Assembly: GCF_001517835.1 (NCBI RefSeq)
Contig: NZ_LOQG01000038.1
Coordinates: 1-64,000, forward strand
Reading direction: 5' to 3'
Source of the DNA: Caviibacter abscessus
GTDB lineage: Bacteria > Fusobacteriota > Fusobacteriia > Fusobacteriales > Leptotrichiaceae
DNA length: 64,000 bases
Shown piece by piece: positions 35,727-44,393 of this stretch (position 1 is its first letter; the number at the start of each line of letters is the position of its first letter). The position numbers and the translations under genes are program-made. Under the pieces are notes generated by a model that was not told the origin of the DNA, searched no databases, and saw nothing but the letters and a program-made list of their open reading frames with translations.

Positions 35727-36569
35727 GTGATAAAAGAACAAAATGTAACAATGAAACCTTATTCAAATATGAAAATAGGTGGAATTGCTAAAAGTTTAAC
35801 TTTTATAGAAGATGAAAAAGAATTAATTGATTTTTTTAATAAAGATGAAAGATACTACCTTTTAGGTAATGGAACTAATACTTTAATAAATGATGAATAT
35901 TTAGATATTAATTTTGTAAGTTTAAAAAAGCTTAATAAAATAGAAAAAATTTCACAAAATACAGTTTATGCACAAGCTGGAGCTGATTTATCTGACTTAA
36001 TATCTTTTATGGAAAAAAACGATTTGTCAGGACTTGAGAATATTTCAGGAATCCCTGGTTCTATAGGTGGTTTAGTTAATATGAATGGTGGAGCCTATGG
36101 TACTACTATATTTGATAAAATAGAGAGTGTTAAGATTTTTATAACTGATAAAAATGAAATAAAAGTTTTTAAAAAACAAGATATAGAACATAGATATAGA
36201 GGTACAGCTATAAAGGATAATCATTGGATAGTTATAGGTGCTACTTTTGTTTTTGATAAAGGATTTGATAAAGAAGCTTCTCAAGATAAAATAAATAAGA
36301 GAAAAAATAATCATCCCTTAGATTTTCCTAATCTTGGTTCGACTTTTAAAAACCCTGAAGGAAATTTTGCAGCACAGTTAATATCAGATTGTGAATTAAA
36401 GGGTTACAGAATAGGTGATATGGAAGTATCGCCAAAACATCCTAATTTTTTAATAAATCATGGTAATGGTAAATTTAGCGATGTTTTAGAATTAATAAAT
36501 AACATAAAAAAAACTGTTTTTGAAAAGACAGGTATAATGCTTGATACAGAAATAATAATAATAAAATAA
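35727..36569 (+). CDS. murB: UDP-N-acetylenolpyruvoylglucosamine reductase
   Basis: FAD enzyme that makes UDP-MurNAc. The 280-residue product is the short Gram-positive-like (type II) form with MKPYSNMKIGGIAK, the FAD motif GLENISGIPGSIGGLVNMNGGAYG and the catalytic serine region NLGSTFKNPEG. A GTG at 35718 abuts the murC stop, but GTG 35727 has AGGTG 6 bases upstream and gives the expected N-terminus, so it is preferred. Confidence 0.95.
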   Translation: MIKEQNVTMKPYSNMKIGGIAKSLTFIEDEKELIDFFNKDERYYLLGNGTNTLINDEYLDINFVSLKKLNKIEKISQNTVYAQAGADLSDLISFMEKNDLSGLENISGIPGSIGGLVNMNGGAYGTTIFDKIESVKIFITDKNEIKVFKKQDIEHRYRGTAIKDNHWIVIGATFVFDKGFDKEASQDKINKRKNNHPLDFPNLGSTFKNPEGNFAAQLISDCELKGYRIGDMEVSPKHPNFLINHGNGKFSDVLELINNIKKTVFEKTGIMLDTEIIIIK

Positions 36570-36578
36570 GGATATATA

Positions 36579-37073
36579 ATGTTAATAATTTTTTATATTT
36601 TAGCTTTAATGGTAGGAATAATGTCATTGTTTCTTTTACTGCCATATTGGGTATATTTTTTAATAGCCGCTATAACACTTTTTACTAAAGGTCAAATAAA
36701 TTATTTAGTTGTAATTTGTGTGATTTTAGGAATACTTAAACTTGTAAATAAAAATAAAGGTCCTAAATTTAACTTTAAAAGAACATATTATTATGATAAT
36801 TCGGATTTTTTTAATCAATTTAAATATCGTAGTAACTATGACAAACAATACTATAATACATTTGAAAATATTAAAACTGAAAGTGAATATGAAAAAGCTT
36901 GTGTAATATTGGGTGTTTCTCCAAACAGTTCTATGGAAGAAAAGAAAAAAAGATATTTACAATTACTAAAAAAATACCATCCTGATATAAACCATACAGA
37001 TGAAGCTGTAGAAAAAACAAAAGAAATAAATGATGCTTGGGATATAATACAAAAATATCAAGGACAACAATAA
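36579..37073 (+). CDS. Membrane-anchored J-domain protein
   Basis: The 164-residue product has two N-terminal membrane segments (about residues 4-30 and 35-55), a Tyr- and Asn-rich linker, and a C-terminal J domain. That domain reads [36 protein letters not shown] followed by [12 protein letters not shown]; the HPD triad that activates DnaK is present. Its place between murB and ftsQ is unusual. It may recruit DnaK to the membrane or division site, which is inference only. Confidence 0.8.
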   Translation: MLIIFYILALMVGIMSLFLLLPYWVYFLIAAITLFTKGQINYLVVICVILGILKLVNKNKGPKFNFKRTYYYDNSDFFNQFKYRSNYDKQYYNTFENIKTESEYEKACVILGVSPNSSMEEKKKRYLQLLKKYHPDINHTDEAVEKTKEINDAWDIIQKYQGQQ

Positions 37074-37075
37074 AA

Positions 37076-37104
37076 TTGAAAAAAAAATAAAATCATGTTA
37101 AAAT
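37076..37104 (+). promoter_or_regulatory. Promoter candidate for ftsQ-ftsZ
   Basis: TTGAAA (37076-37081) and TAAAAT (37099-37104) are 17 bases apart, with TG one base before the -10. It lies just after the J-domain gene and 26 bases before the ftsQ ATG. Confidence 0.55.
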
Positions 37105-37130
37105 AAAAGTTGAATTTAAAAGAGGTAGCA

Positions 37131-37793
37131 ATGGATAAATTTGTAAGGCGAATTTTCTTTATACTTTTTCTTTTTGTTTTAATCATATTTGGATTTAGGT
37201 TTACTCAATCTGCTTTTTTTGAAGTAACTGAAATAAATATTTCAGGGGATAATTTGATGATAAATAGCGACATCACAAATAAACTTCAACATTTAAAAGG
37301 TTTATCTATATTTTATGTTAATAAAAGTGAACTTATATCAGATATATTAGAAGATATCAGAATTGAAAAAGTTAATGTTGAAAAAAAATACCCAAATATA
37401 TTAAATATTGAGATTATTATTAGAAAACCGGTAGCGTTTGTTTCTATAGATAATAAATTTTTTGCCGTTGACAGTAATTTGAATATTTTTGGAAAATTTG
37501 AAGAAATTAATGATAAAAATATTCCAATAGTACATTTTGATGATAATTCAAAAAATAATATAATAAATATACTAAATAGTTTAATACCTAGTAAAATGTA
37601 TGATATAACATCGGAAATAGTCGAAGAACAAGGATATTTTTCTTTAATATTGGATAGTGGAGTTAGAGTTTTTATGAATAAATCTATTACAACAAATAAA
37701 CTTAATCAGGCTTTTAAAATATATAGTGATGAAATAAAAAATAATAATTTAGAATATATGGATTTAAGATTCAAATACATAAATGTAAAGTAG
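37131..37793 (+). CDS. ftsQ: Cell division protein FtsQ/DivIB
   Basis: Single-pass division protein that links FtsLB with the septal synthase. The 220-residue product has an N-terminal membrane helix (IFFILFLFVLIIFGFRF) and a POTRA-like domain: FFEVTEINISGDNLMINSDI then YPNILNIEIIIRKPVAFV. ATG 37131 has AGAGGT 4 bases before it; an upstream TTG would add seven residues without a better site. It is followed 11 bases later by ftsZ, with no ftsA between. Confidence 0.88.
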   Translation: MDKFVRRIFFILFLFVLIIFGFRFTQSAFFEVTEINISGDNLMINSDITNKLQHLKGLSIFYVNKSELISDILEDIRIEKVNVEKKYPNILNIEIIIRKPVAFVSIDNKFFAVDSNLNIFGKFEEINDKNIPIVHFDDNSKNNIINILNSLIPSKMYDITSEIVEEQGYFSLILDSGVRVFMNKSITTNKLNQAFKIYSDEIKNNNLEYMDLRFKYINVK

Positions 37794-37804
37794 GAGGAAA
37801 ATGT

Positions 37805-38890
37805 ATGGACGATAATCAACAATATAATGGATATACGAACACGGAAGAACCAAAAGCTAAAATTAGAATAGTGGGGGTTGGTGGAGCCGGAGGTAATATC
37901 ATAAATAATATGATAGACTCTAACATAACAGGCGTTGAGTATGTTGCCATAAATACAGATTATCAAGACCTAAATAAATCAAAAGCTCAATACAAAATTA
38001 GCATAGGTCATTTAGGAGCAGGAGGGACACCTGAAACAGCTAGAGTTTTAGCTGAAGATAAAAAATCAGAAATTAAAAATGTGTTAAAAGACCAAGATAT
38101 GATTTTTGTAACTGCCGGAATGGGAGGAGGAACAGGTACTGGAGCAGCACCTATTATAGCCCAAGTAGCAAAAGAATTGGGAATTTTAACGGTTGCGATA
38201 GTAACAAAACCTTTTACATTTGAAGGTAAAAAAAGAGCACAAAATACTGCCGATGGGTTAGAAAATTTAAAAAAATATGTTGATACATTAATCGTAATAC
38301 CTAATCAAAAATTACTTGAGCTTCCTACTGCAAAAACATCATCTTATCCTGATCAGTTAAAACTATCAAATGATATATTAAGATTTGGAGTTAAAGGGAT
38401 AACAGAATTAATAACAAAAATAGGATTAATAAATCTTGATTTTTCAGACGTACAAGCTATAATGAAAGATTCTGGAGTAGCACTTTTTGGATTTGCAGAA
38501 TCACAAAGAGACGAAGAAACAGGACAATTTGAAGATATTATTAAAGTTGCTGAAAAAGCAATATTTAATCCATTATTAGAAAAAGATATAAAAGGGGCAA
38601 CAAAGATATTAGTAAACTTAACAATAGGGCCTAATTGTAGTCTTGCAGATGTAGATAGAGTACAAAGCTTTATTGCACAAAAAGCTTCAGGAACTATTGA
38701 TGGTGTTGAAAATGTAATTGCCGGTGTTATATTTGAACCTGAAAGAGAAAGTGTGGTTGTATCAATTATAGCTACAGGTTTTGATGAAAATAAAATTTAT
38801 GAAAATTCTGTAAATCAAACAACAGAAACAGATGTAAATATAGAAGAAAAAAAAGAAGAACCTATGGAATATAATGTTCCAATCTTTTAA
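37805..38890 (+). CDS. ftsZ: Cell division protein FtsZ
   Basis: Tubulin-like GTPase that forms the Z-ring. The 361-residue product has RIVGVGGAGGNIINNMI, the tubulin signature AGMGGGTGTGAAPIIA near residue 105, and the catalytic synergy loop NLDFSDVQAIM near residues 210-220. The C-terminal linker is short and acidic and ends NVPIF, a good match to the conserved peptide that binds FtsA, SepF or similar anchors. AGGAGG precedes the ATG. adk starts 16 bases after the stop. Confidence 0.97.
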   Translation: MDDNQQYNGYTNTEEPKAKIRIVGVGGAGGNIINNMIDSNITGVEYVAINTDYQDLNKSKAQYKISIGHLGAGGTPETARVLAEDKKSEIKNVLKDQDMIFVTAGMGGGTGTGAAPIIAQVAKELGILTVAIVTKPFTFEGKKRAQNTADGLENLKKYVDTLIVIPNQKLLELPTAKTSSYPDQLKLSNDILRFGVKGITELITKIGLINLDFSDVQAIMKDSGVALFGFAESQRDEETGQFEDIIKVAEKAIFNPLLEKDIKGATKILVNLTIGPNCSLADVDRVQSFIAQKASGTIDGVENVIAGVIFEPERESVVVSIIATGFDENKIYENSVNQTTETDVNIEEKKEEPMEYNVPIF

Positions 38891-38906
38891 TAAAAGGAGA
38901 ATAAAA

Positions 38907-39536
38907 TTGAATATAGTATTATTTGGACCTCCGGGAGCTGGAAAAGGAACACAGGCAAAAGAATTAATTAATAAATACAGTATACCTCAAATATCAACAG
39001 GAGATATTTTACGTACTGCAATAGCTAATAAAACAACATTAGGATTAGAAGCTAAAAAGTTTATGGACGCAGGGAATTTGGTTCCTGATGAAGTTGTAAA
39101 TGGGTTAGTAAAAGAAAGACTTCAAAATGATGATTGCCAAAAAGGCTTTATTTTAGATGGTTTTCCAAGAACAGTAGAACAAGCTAAAACTCTTGATGAA
39201 ATACTTATGTCGCTTGGAAAAAGCGTAGAAAAGGTAATAGCTTTAGATGTACCTGATTCTGAAATAGTTGAAAGAATTACAGGAAGAAGAACATCAATAA
39301 AAACAGGTAAAATATATCATTTGAAATATAATCCACCTATTGATGAAAAAGAAGAAGATTTAATACAACGTGATGATGATACGAAAGAAGTAGTTTTAAA
39401 AAGGCTTGAAAACTATGAAAAACAAACTGCACCAGTTTTAGATTATTATAATAATCAAGGTAAAGTTATTATGATAAACGGAACAAAAACACCAACAGAA
39501 ATAACAAGGGACATAATAGAAATATTAGGTGAATAA
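38907..39536 (+). CDS. adk: Adenylate kinase
   Basis: Interconverts ATP and AMP with two ADP. The 209-residue product has the P-loop FGPPGAGKGTQA at residues 6-17, STGDILR, ILDGFPRTVEQA and RRTSIKTGKIYH in the lid, which has no zinc-binding cysteines. TTG 38907 is the start because AAGGAG lies 6 bases upstream; an ATG at 38874 lies inside ftsZ and has no site. In most bacteria this gene sits between secY and map; here adk-map follow ftsZ. Confidence 0.96.
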   Translation: MNIVLFGPPGAGKGTQAKELINKYSIPQISTGDILRTAIANKTTLGLEAKKFMDAGNLVPDEVVNGLVKERLQNDDCQKGFILDGFPRTVEQAKTLDEILMSLGKSVEKVIALDVPDSEIVERITGRRTSIKTGKIYHLKYNPPIDEKEEDLIQRDDDTKEVVLKRLENYEKQTAPVLDYYNNQGKVIMINGTKTPTEITRDIIEILGE

Positions 39537-39537
39537 A

Positions 39538-40308
39538 ATGGTTAAATTAAAAACATTAGATGAAATAAAAAAAATAAAAAAAGCTAATGAAATAATTGCA
39601 AGAATATATAGAGATATTATACCTAAATATATAAAAGCAGGTGTAAGTACTTGGGAACTTGATCAAATCTGTAATGACTATATTTTATCACAAGGAGCAA
39701 AATCGGGAACTATCGGTTATGATATAGGTTGGCCTTATCCACCATATCCAGCAGCAACTTGTATATCAGTTAATGAAGATGTAGTTCATGCAATACCAAG
39801 TAAAACAAAAATTCTAAAAGAAGGAGATATAGTAAGTATAGATATAGTTACTGTATTAGATGGTTTTTACGGAGATGCCGCCTGTACTTTTCCTGTAGGT
39901 CAAATTGATGAAATATCTCAAAAACTTATTGATGTAACAAGAAAATCAAGAGATTTAGGTATAGAACAGGCAGTAGCAGGGAACAGTTTAGGTGACATAG
40001 GACATGTTATACAAGAATATGTTGAATTACATAATTTTTCAATTGTAAGAGACTTTTCAGGACATGGTGTAGGATATGAAATGCACGAAGATCCATATGT
40101 TTTAAATTATGGAAAAAAAGGAACAGGTCTTAAAATTCAAAATGGACTTGTAATAGCTATAGAGCCTATGGTTAATTTAGGAACGCACAAAGTTAAGATA
40201 CAAAAAGACATGTGGACTGTAACTACACTTGATAAGAAAAAATCTGCACATTTTGAACATAGTATTGCAATAGTAGATGGAAAACCTCTGATTTTATCAG
40301 AATTATAA
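39538..40308 (+). CDS. map: Type I methionine aminopeptidase
   Basis: Removes the initiator methionine from new proteins. The 256-residue product has the two-metal ligands in DIVTVLDGFYGDAACTF (two Asp), HGVGYEMHEDP (His), VIAIEPMV (Glu) and FEHSIAI (Glu). ATG 39538 lies 5 bases after AGGTGA; the frame is open three codons upstream to a GTG. It starts 1 base after the adk stop, so the adk-map pair is kept together although moved away from secY. Confidence 0.96.
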   Translation: MVKLKTLDEIKKIKKANEIIARIYRDIIPKYIKAGVSTWELDQICNDYILSQGAKSGTIGYDIGWPYPPYPAATCISVNEDVVHAIPSKTKILKEGDIVSIDIVTVLDGFYGDAACTFPVGQIDEISQKLIDVTRKSRDLGIEQAVAGNSLGDIGHVIQEYVELHNFSIVRDFSGHGVGYEMHEDPYVLNYGKKGTGLKIQNGLVIAIEPMVNLGTHKVKIQKDMWTVTTLDKKKSAHFEHSIAIVDGKPLILSEL

Positions 40309-40330
40309 ATTTATATAAAGGAGCTGCGAT

Positions 40331-40867
40331 ATGCCATATTATTTAGCAAGTATTATTGTTGTTTTAGTCTTTATTATTAGACTATATTTTTTAAAGATTT
40401 CTATTAAAAATGAAAAGAAAATTTTAGAAGATAGTGGAATTGAATATGGAAAAGAAAATACTAAGCGTATTACAATTTTACATATTTTATTTTACTTATT
40501 CTGTTTTATAGAATCATTAGTTAAAAAAAGACCATTTGATGGTATAAGTATAGTAGGTTTATTATTAATAATTTTTGCTTTATTTATGCTATATACTGTA
40601 ACAAGATTATTAAAAGATATATGGACTGTAAAACTTATGATTTTAAAAGACCATAAATATGTAAATCATTGGTTATTTAGAAATGTTAAACATCCTAATT
40701 ATTATCTTAATGTTTTTCCTGAATTAATAGGAATTGCATTGCTTTGTCATGCTATATATACAGCAGTTATTATATTCCCTTTATATATTGTTGTTATGTA
40801 TATTAGAATAAAAGAAGAAGAAAAATTAATAAAAGATGTAATAATACCTAATGGTATAAGAGATTAA
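40331..40867 (+). CDS. ICMT-like membrane methyltransferase family protein
   Basis: The 178-residue product has four or five membrane helices and ends like isoprenylcysteine carboxyl methyltransferase family proteins: WLFRNVKHPNYYLNVFPELIGIALL near residue 115 and YIRIKEEEKLI near the end. The HPNY and the acidic EEE part bind S-adenosylmethionine in that family. Bacterial members such as YpbQ modify unknown small molecules or lipids. AAAGGAG precedes the ATG. Probably the last gene of the ftsQ-ftsZ-adk-map transcript. Confidence 0.75.
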   Translation: MPYYLASIIVVLVFIIRLYFLKISIKNEKKILEDSGIEYGKENTKRITILHILFYLFCFIESLVKKRPFDGISIVGLLLIIFALFMLYTVTRLLKDIWTVKLMILKDHKYVNHWLFRNVKHPNYYLNVFPELIGIALLCHAIYTAVIIFPLYIVVMYIRIKEEEKLIKDVIIPNGIRD

Positions 40868-41010
40868 TATTTATATTATTTATTAATACAATCATTAATA
40901 TAATTAATAGATAAACTTATTATTGATTATATTAATAATAGATGATAATGTAATAAATATAATACTTATAGAAAATAAAAAATATGAAAACATTTATAAA
41001 AATATTTGAA
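40868..41010. other. AT-rich intergenic stretch
   Basis: Very AT-rich (about nine bases in ten) with short runs of ATTAATA-like sequence. I see no gene, tRNA or convincing hairpin in it. A terminator follows at 41014. Confidence 0.4.
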
Positions 41011-41013
41011 AAG

Positions 41014-41046
41014 GTTGCTAAACAGAGTTTTAGCAACTTTTTTTTT
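41014..41046 (+). terminator. Terminator upstream of gltS
   Basis: GTTGCTAAA (41014-41022) pairs perfectly with TTTAGCAAC (41029-41037) around a 6-base loop and is followed by nine T. It ends the map/ICMT transcript. Confidence 0.9.
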
Positions 41047-41103
41047 ACATTAAAATATAGTATAATGAAAAAGTTGAAATTATAGACAGAAAGAGAGCAA
41101 AAC

Positions 41104-42321
41104 ATGATAAAAATACATTTAGATATGATACAATCCATAGGACTTGCTATAATATTATTACTTATTGGACGAAAAATGAGAGTTAAAATACAAATTCTTA
41201 AAAAATATTGTATTCCTTCACCTGTAATAGGTGGATTTATATTTGCTATATTAACGCTTATATTAAAACAATTAAATTTAGCCACATTTATATTTGATAC
41301 AACATTACAAACATTTTTTATGACTATGTTTTTTACAAGTGTCGGATTTAATGCAAGTTATAAAGTATTAAAAACTGGAGGCATAAAAGTATTAATATTT
41401 TTAATAGTGTCAACAGGTCTGATATTTGTACAAAATATAGGAGCGGTACTGCTTGCAAAACCACTTGGAATAAATCCTTTACTAGCACTTATGACAGGTT
41501 CTACAGCAATGACTGGAGGGCATGGAACATCAGCTTCAATATCACCTTTAATTGAAAATTATGGTATAGCTTCTGCTCAATCTGTAGCTATTGCAGCAGC
41601 AACTTTTGGACTTATAGCAGGTTCAGCAGTAGGTGGACCGGTTGCAAGAAGACTTATAACAAAATATGATTTGCTAAAAAATTATAAAGTAGAAAATGAA
41701 GTTAAAGAAGATGTAGAAAAAGAAGAAGATTTCTTTAATAAAAAAGAAAGTATATTAAACGGAGAGAAATTTGCAACTGCATTTTTTATGATACTTCTTT
41801 CAATGGCATTTGGGACATTTTTTAATTACTTGTTTAAACTATTAGGATTAAATTTCCCGTATTATTTAGGACCTATGATAGTTGCTGCAATAATAAGAAA
41901 TATAACTGATGTAGTTACACAAATTTCAAATTCTCCGATAGAAGAAATAAAAATAATAGAAAATATAGCACTTAATTTATTTTTATCAATGGCTCTTATG
42001 ACTTTAAGACTTTGGGATTTAATTGATTTAGCCCTACCTATAACAGTTCTTCTTTTAGCACAATTAATTTTTACAGTTCTATATACAAGATATATAACAT
42101 TTTATGTTATGGGAGCAGATTATGATGGTGCTGTAATTTGTGCGGGTCATTGTGGATTTGGAATGGGAGCAACACCTAATGGTATAACTAATATGGAAAC
42201 AGTTTGTGACAGTTATGAGTATTCAAAAATTGCATTTTTTGTAGTTCCATTAGTTGGAGCATTATTTATTGACTTTGTAAATGTTTCAATAATAACAGGA
42301 TTTATAACATATTTTAGATAA
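41104..42321 (+). CDS. gltS: Sodium/glutamate symporter GltS
   Basis: Imports glutamate with sodium across the inner membrane. The 405-residue product has about ten helices, the two re-entrant loop regions LMTGSTAMTGGHGTSASISP and CAGHCGFGMGATPNGITNME, and GGPVARRL, all typical of GltS. It is followed 15 bases later by brnQ, making an amino acid uptake pair. TATAAT at 41061-41066 may be its -10 box, but no good -35 is seen. Confidence 0.93.
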   Translation: MIKIHLDMIQSIGLAIILLLIGRKMRVKIQILKKYCIPSPVIGGFIFAILTLILKQLNLATFIFDTTLQTFFMTMFFTSVGFNASYKVLKTGGIKVLIFLIVSTGLIFVQNIGAVLLAKPLGINPLLALMTGSTAMTGGHGTSASISPLIENYGIASAQSVAIAAATFGLIAGSAVGGPVARRLITKYDLLKNYKVENEVKEDVEKEEDFFNKKESILNGEKFATAFFMILLSMAFGTFFNYLFKLLGLNFPYYLGPMIVAAIIRNITDVVTQISNSPIEEIKIIENIALNLFLSMALMTLRLWDLIDLALPITVLLLAQLIFTVLYTRYITFYVMGADYDGAVICAGHCGFGMGATPNGITNMETVCDSYEYSKIAFFVVPLVGALFIDFVNVSIITGFITYFR

Positions 42322-42336
42322 AAGGAAGTGAACAAA

Positions 42337-43575
42337 ATGAATGAAACTAAAAATAAATTTAAAACTTTAATTATAGGATTTGCATTATTTGCAATGTTTT
42401 TTGGAGCCGGAAATGTGCTGTTACCGCCATTTATAGGTTTAAAATCTGGATCTAATTTTTATATGTCAATAGCAGGCTTTATTCTAACTGGAGTAGGACT
42501 TCCTTTACTTGCTTTATTAGTTGTTTTCTATATTAATGGAGAATATACAAAGTTATTTGAACCACTTGGAACAAATTTTTCTAAATTTTTATTAGTAGCT
42601 GCATTTTTAACTATAGGTCCTGCTATAGCAATACCTAGAACTGCTGCAACAACATTTGAAGTTGGAATAAAACCTTTTTTTCCTATGATATCACCTGTTA
42701 TAGGAGGGTTAATTTTCTTTTTAATAAATTTAGTATTTGTTATGAAAAAAAGCGATGTATTGGATAAGATAGGTTCATTATTAACACCAGCATTAATTTT
42801 AACTACTGTTATGTTAATAGTTAAAGGAATAATAAAACCAATAGCACCTATTGGAGTTCCTCATATACCAGATGCTTTCTCACAAGGATTTTTAGAAGGA
42901 TACAATACTATAGATGCTGTTGCTTCTGTAATTTTTGCAGGTCTTGTTTGGAATAACTTAAGTCAAACTATAAAAAATAAAGAAGTTTTAAAGAAAACAT
43001 CAATAAAAGCTTCATTTATTGCAGCAATAGGTTTATCAGCTATTTATGCAGGATTTATATACTTAGGTGCAACTGCAAGTACTGTTTTTCCTCAAAATAT
43101 AGAAAGAACAACATTATTAAATGGAATAACAACAAAATTACTTGGTAATTCAGGAATGAGTTTACTTGCAATAATTGTATCACTTGCATGTCTTACAACA
43201 TCAATAGGTTTAATTGTTTCAGTGAGCAGTTATTTTGAAAAGGTATTGAATTATAAAGTGAAATATAATGTTATAGTTATATTTGTTGTAGCTACATCAT
43301 ATATAATATCTCAACTGGGTGTTGATAAAATAATAAATTACACTATACCAATACTTACAGTATTTTATCCATTATTAATAGTTGTACTTTTCTTAACATT
43401 ATCAAAAGCTAATTATAAGGTATATAGATATACAACTTATACAACATTTGTTTTTTGTATTATAGATTTATTATATCCATTACCTCTTCATGAACAAGGA
43501 TTTGCTTGGCTTATACCTACATTTATAGCTTATGCAATTTTAACATTAGAGTATGCTTGGAAAAAGAATAGATAA
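42337..43575 (+). CDS. brnQ: Branched-chain amino acid transporter BrnQ
   Basis: Sodium-coupled importer of leucine, isoleucine and valine (LIVCS family). The 412-residue, roughly twelve-helix product has FALFAMFFGAGNVLLPPFIG at the start and LLVAAFLTIGPAIAIPRTAATTFEVGI, both diagnostic. ATG 42337 lies 8 bases after AAGGAAG; a GTG at 42328 overlaps that site. It ends at a strong terminator shared with the convergent exporter operon. Confidence 0.94.
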   Translation: MNETKNKFKTLIIGFALFAMFFGAGNVLLPPFIGLKSGSNFYMSIAGFILTGVGLPLLALLVVFYINGEYTKLFEPLGTNFSKFLLVAAFLTIGPAIAIPRTAATTFEVGIKPFFPMISPVIGGLIFFLINLVFVMKKSDVLDKIGSLLTPALILTTVMLIVKGIIKPIAPIGVPHIPDAFSQGFLEGYNTIDAVASVIFAGLVWNNLSQTIKNKEVLKKTSIKASFIAAIGLSAIYAGFIYLGATASTVFPQNIERTTLLNGITTKLLGNSGMSLLAIIVSLACLTTSIGLIVSVSSYFEKVLNYKVKYNVIVIFVVATSYIISQLGVDKIINYTIPILTVFYPLLIVVLFLTLSKANYKVYRYTTYTTFVFCIIDLLYPLPLHEQGFAWLIPTFIAYAILTLEYAWKKNR

Positions 43576-43582
43576 AATTTAT

Positions 43583-43622
43583 AAGGCAGCATTTGCTTAG
43601 TAGCAAACACTGCCTTTTTTTA
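43583..43622. terminator. Bidirectional terminator between brnQ and the exporter operon
   Basis: AAGGCAG (43583-43589) pairs with CTGCCTT (43610-43616), and TTTGC pairs with GCAAA inside it after a small bulge. A T-run continues to 43621. The stop codon of the convergent gene (43622-43620) lies in the T-run. Confidence 0.85.
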
Positions 43623-44393
43623 ATTTGAAGACTGATATTTTTTTATGGCTATAAACCATAATTTATATGTTATTATTAAAAATAGAAGCAATGATATTAT
43701 ATAGCCTAAAAGATACGAGTAATTAATATTTCCTTTAAGTACGTCTATTGGTCCATTATAAACCATTAAATAAGATATAAAATATATAAATATGTATCTT
43801 ATAAACTTAGGATATATTCCTTTAGGTCTAGAAGCAGCATCTTCTAATAATTCAGGTATACCTTGTATAGAATTAGCTTTATCTGTATAAAATACTAGTA
43901 ATACTAATGCTCTTAGTATTAAAAAGATATAAAAGCTACCTAATATAACCATTAAAATATAAGCTGATATTTTTAAAGCTGTTACTTTTTGTAATGAAAA
44001 TAAGTATATTTGAAATATTGCATGTAATAAAAAAGTTATAAAGCTTTGTATATCAAAACCATAAAAAGCATAAAGCCAATATGAATTTATAGGTCTTAAA
44101 AACTTATAATCCATTTCACCTTCAATTAATTCATAATAAATAGATTCATTACCTATAATAAATAAAGAATAGTTTAAATGAGTTATTAGAGTAGCTGTAT
44201 TTATTAAATTTATACTATCAAATAATGTATATCCTGCGATACTATTTGTATATTTATAAAAAATAAAATTTGCTAATATTTGTAATAAAAAGAATAAAAA
44301 CACAACAATAAACATAATGACTGATGATGTTCTGTAAGCAAGTGATTCTTTTACTGAATTTTTAACTAAACGTATAAAAACTTTAAATCTCAT
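43620..44393 (-). CDS. ABC-2 type exporter permease (COG3694-like)
   Basis: A 257-residue membrane protein with about six helices. SLAYRTSSVIMFIVVFLFFLLQIL at the N-terminus and YELIEGEMDYKFLRPINSYW near residues 85-105 are typical of one of the two permeases that accompany COG4586 ATPases. The IEGEMDY/LRP motif is shared with the other permease, which has the form VRTGKLTTILLRPLS. It overlaps the upstream permease gene by one base (TAATG). Substrate unknown. Confidence 0.8.
   Translation of the reverse strand: MRFKVFIRLVKNSVKESLAYRTSSVIMFIVVFLFFLLQILANFIFYKYTNSIAGYTLFDSINLINTATLITHLNYSLFIIGNESIYYELIEGEMDYKFLRPINSYWLYAFYGFDIQSFITFLLHAIFQIYLFSLQKVTALKISAYILMVILGSFYIFLILRALVLLVFYTDKANSIQGIPELLEDAASRPKGIYPKFIRYIFIYFISYLMVYNGPIDVLKGNINYSYLLGYIISLLLFLIITYKLWFIAIKKYQSSN

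Noticed and set aside
40868-41010. A hidden RNA gene or CRISPR-like repeat in the AT-rich gap
   Set aside because: Only loose ATTAATA-like strings are seen, with no regular spacing and no stable fold.
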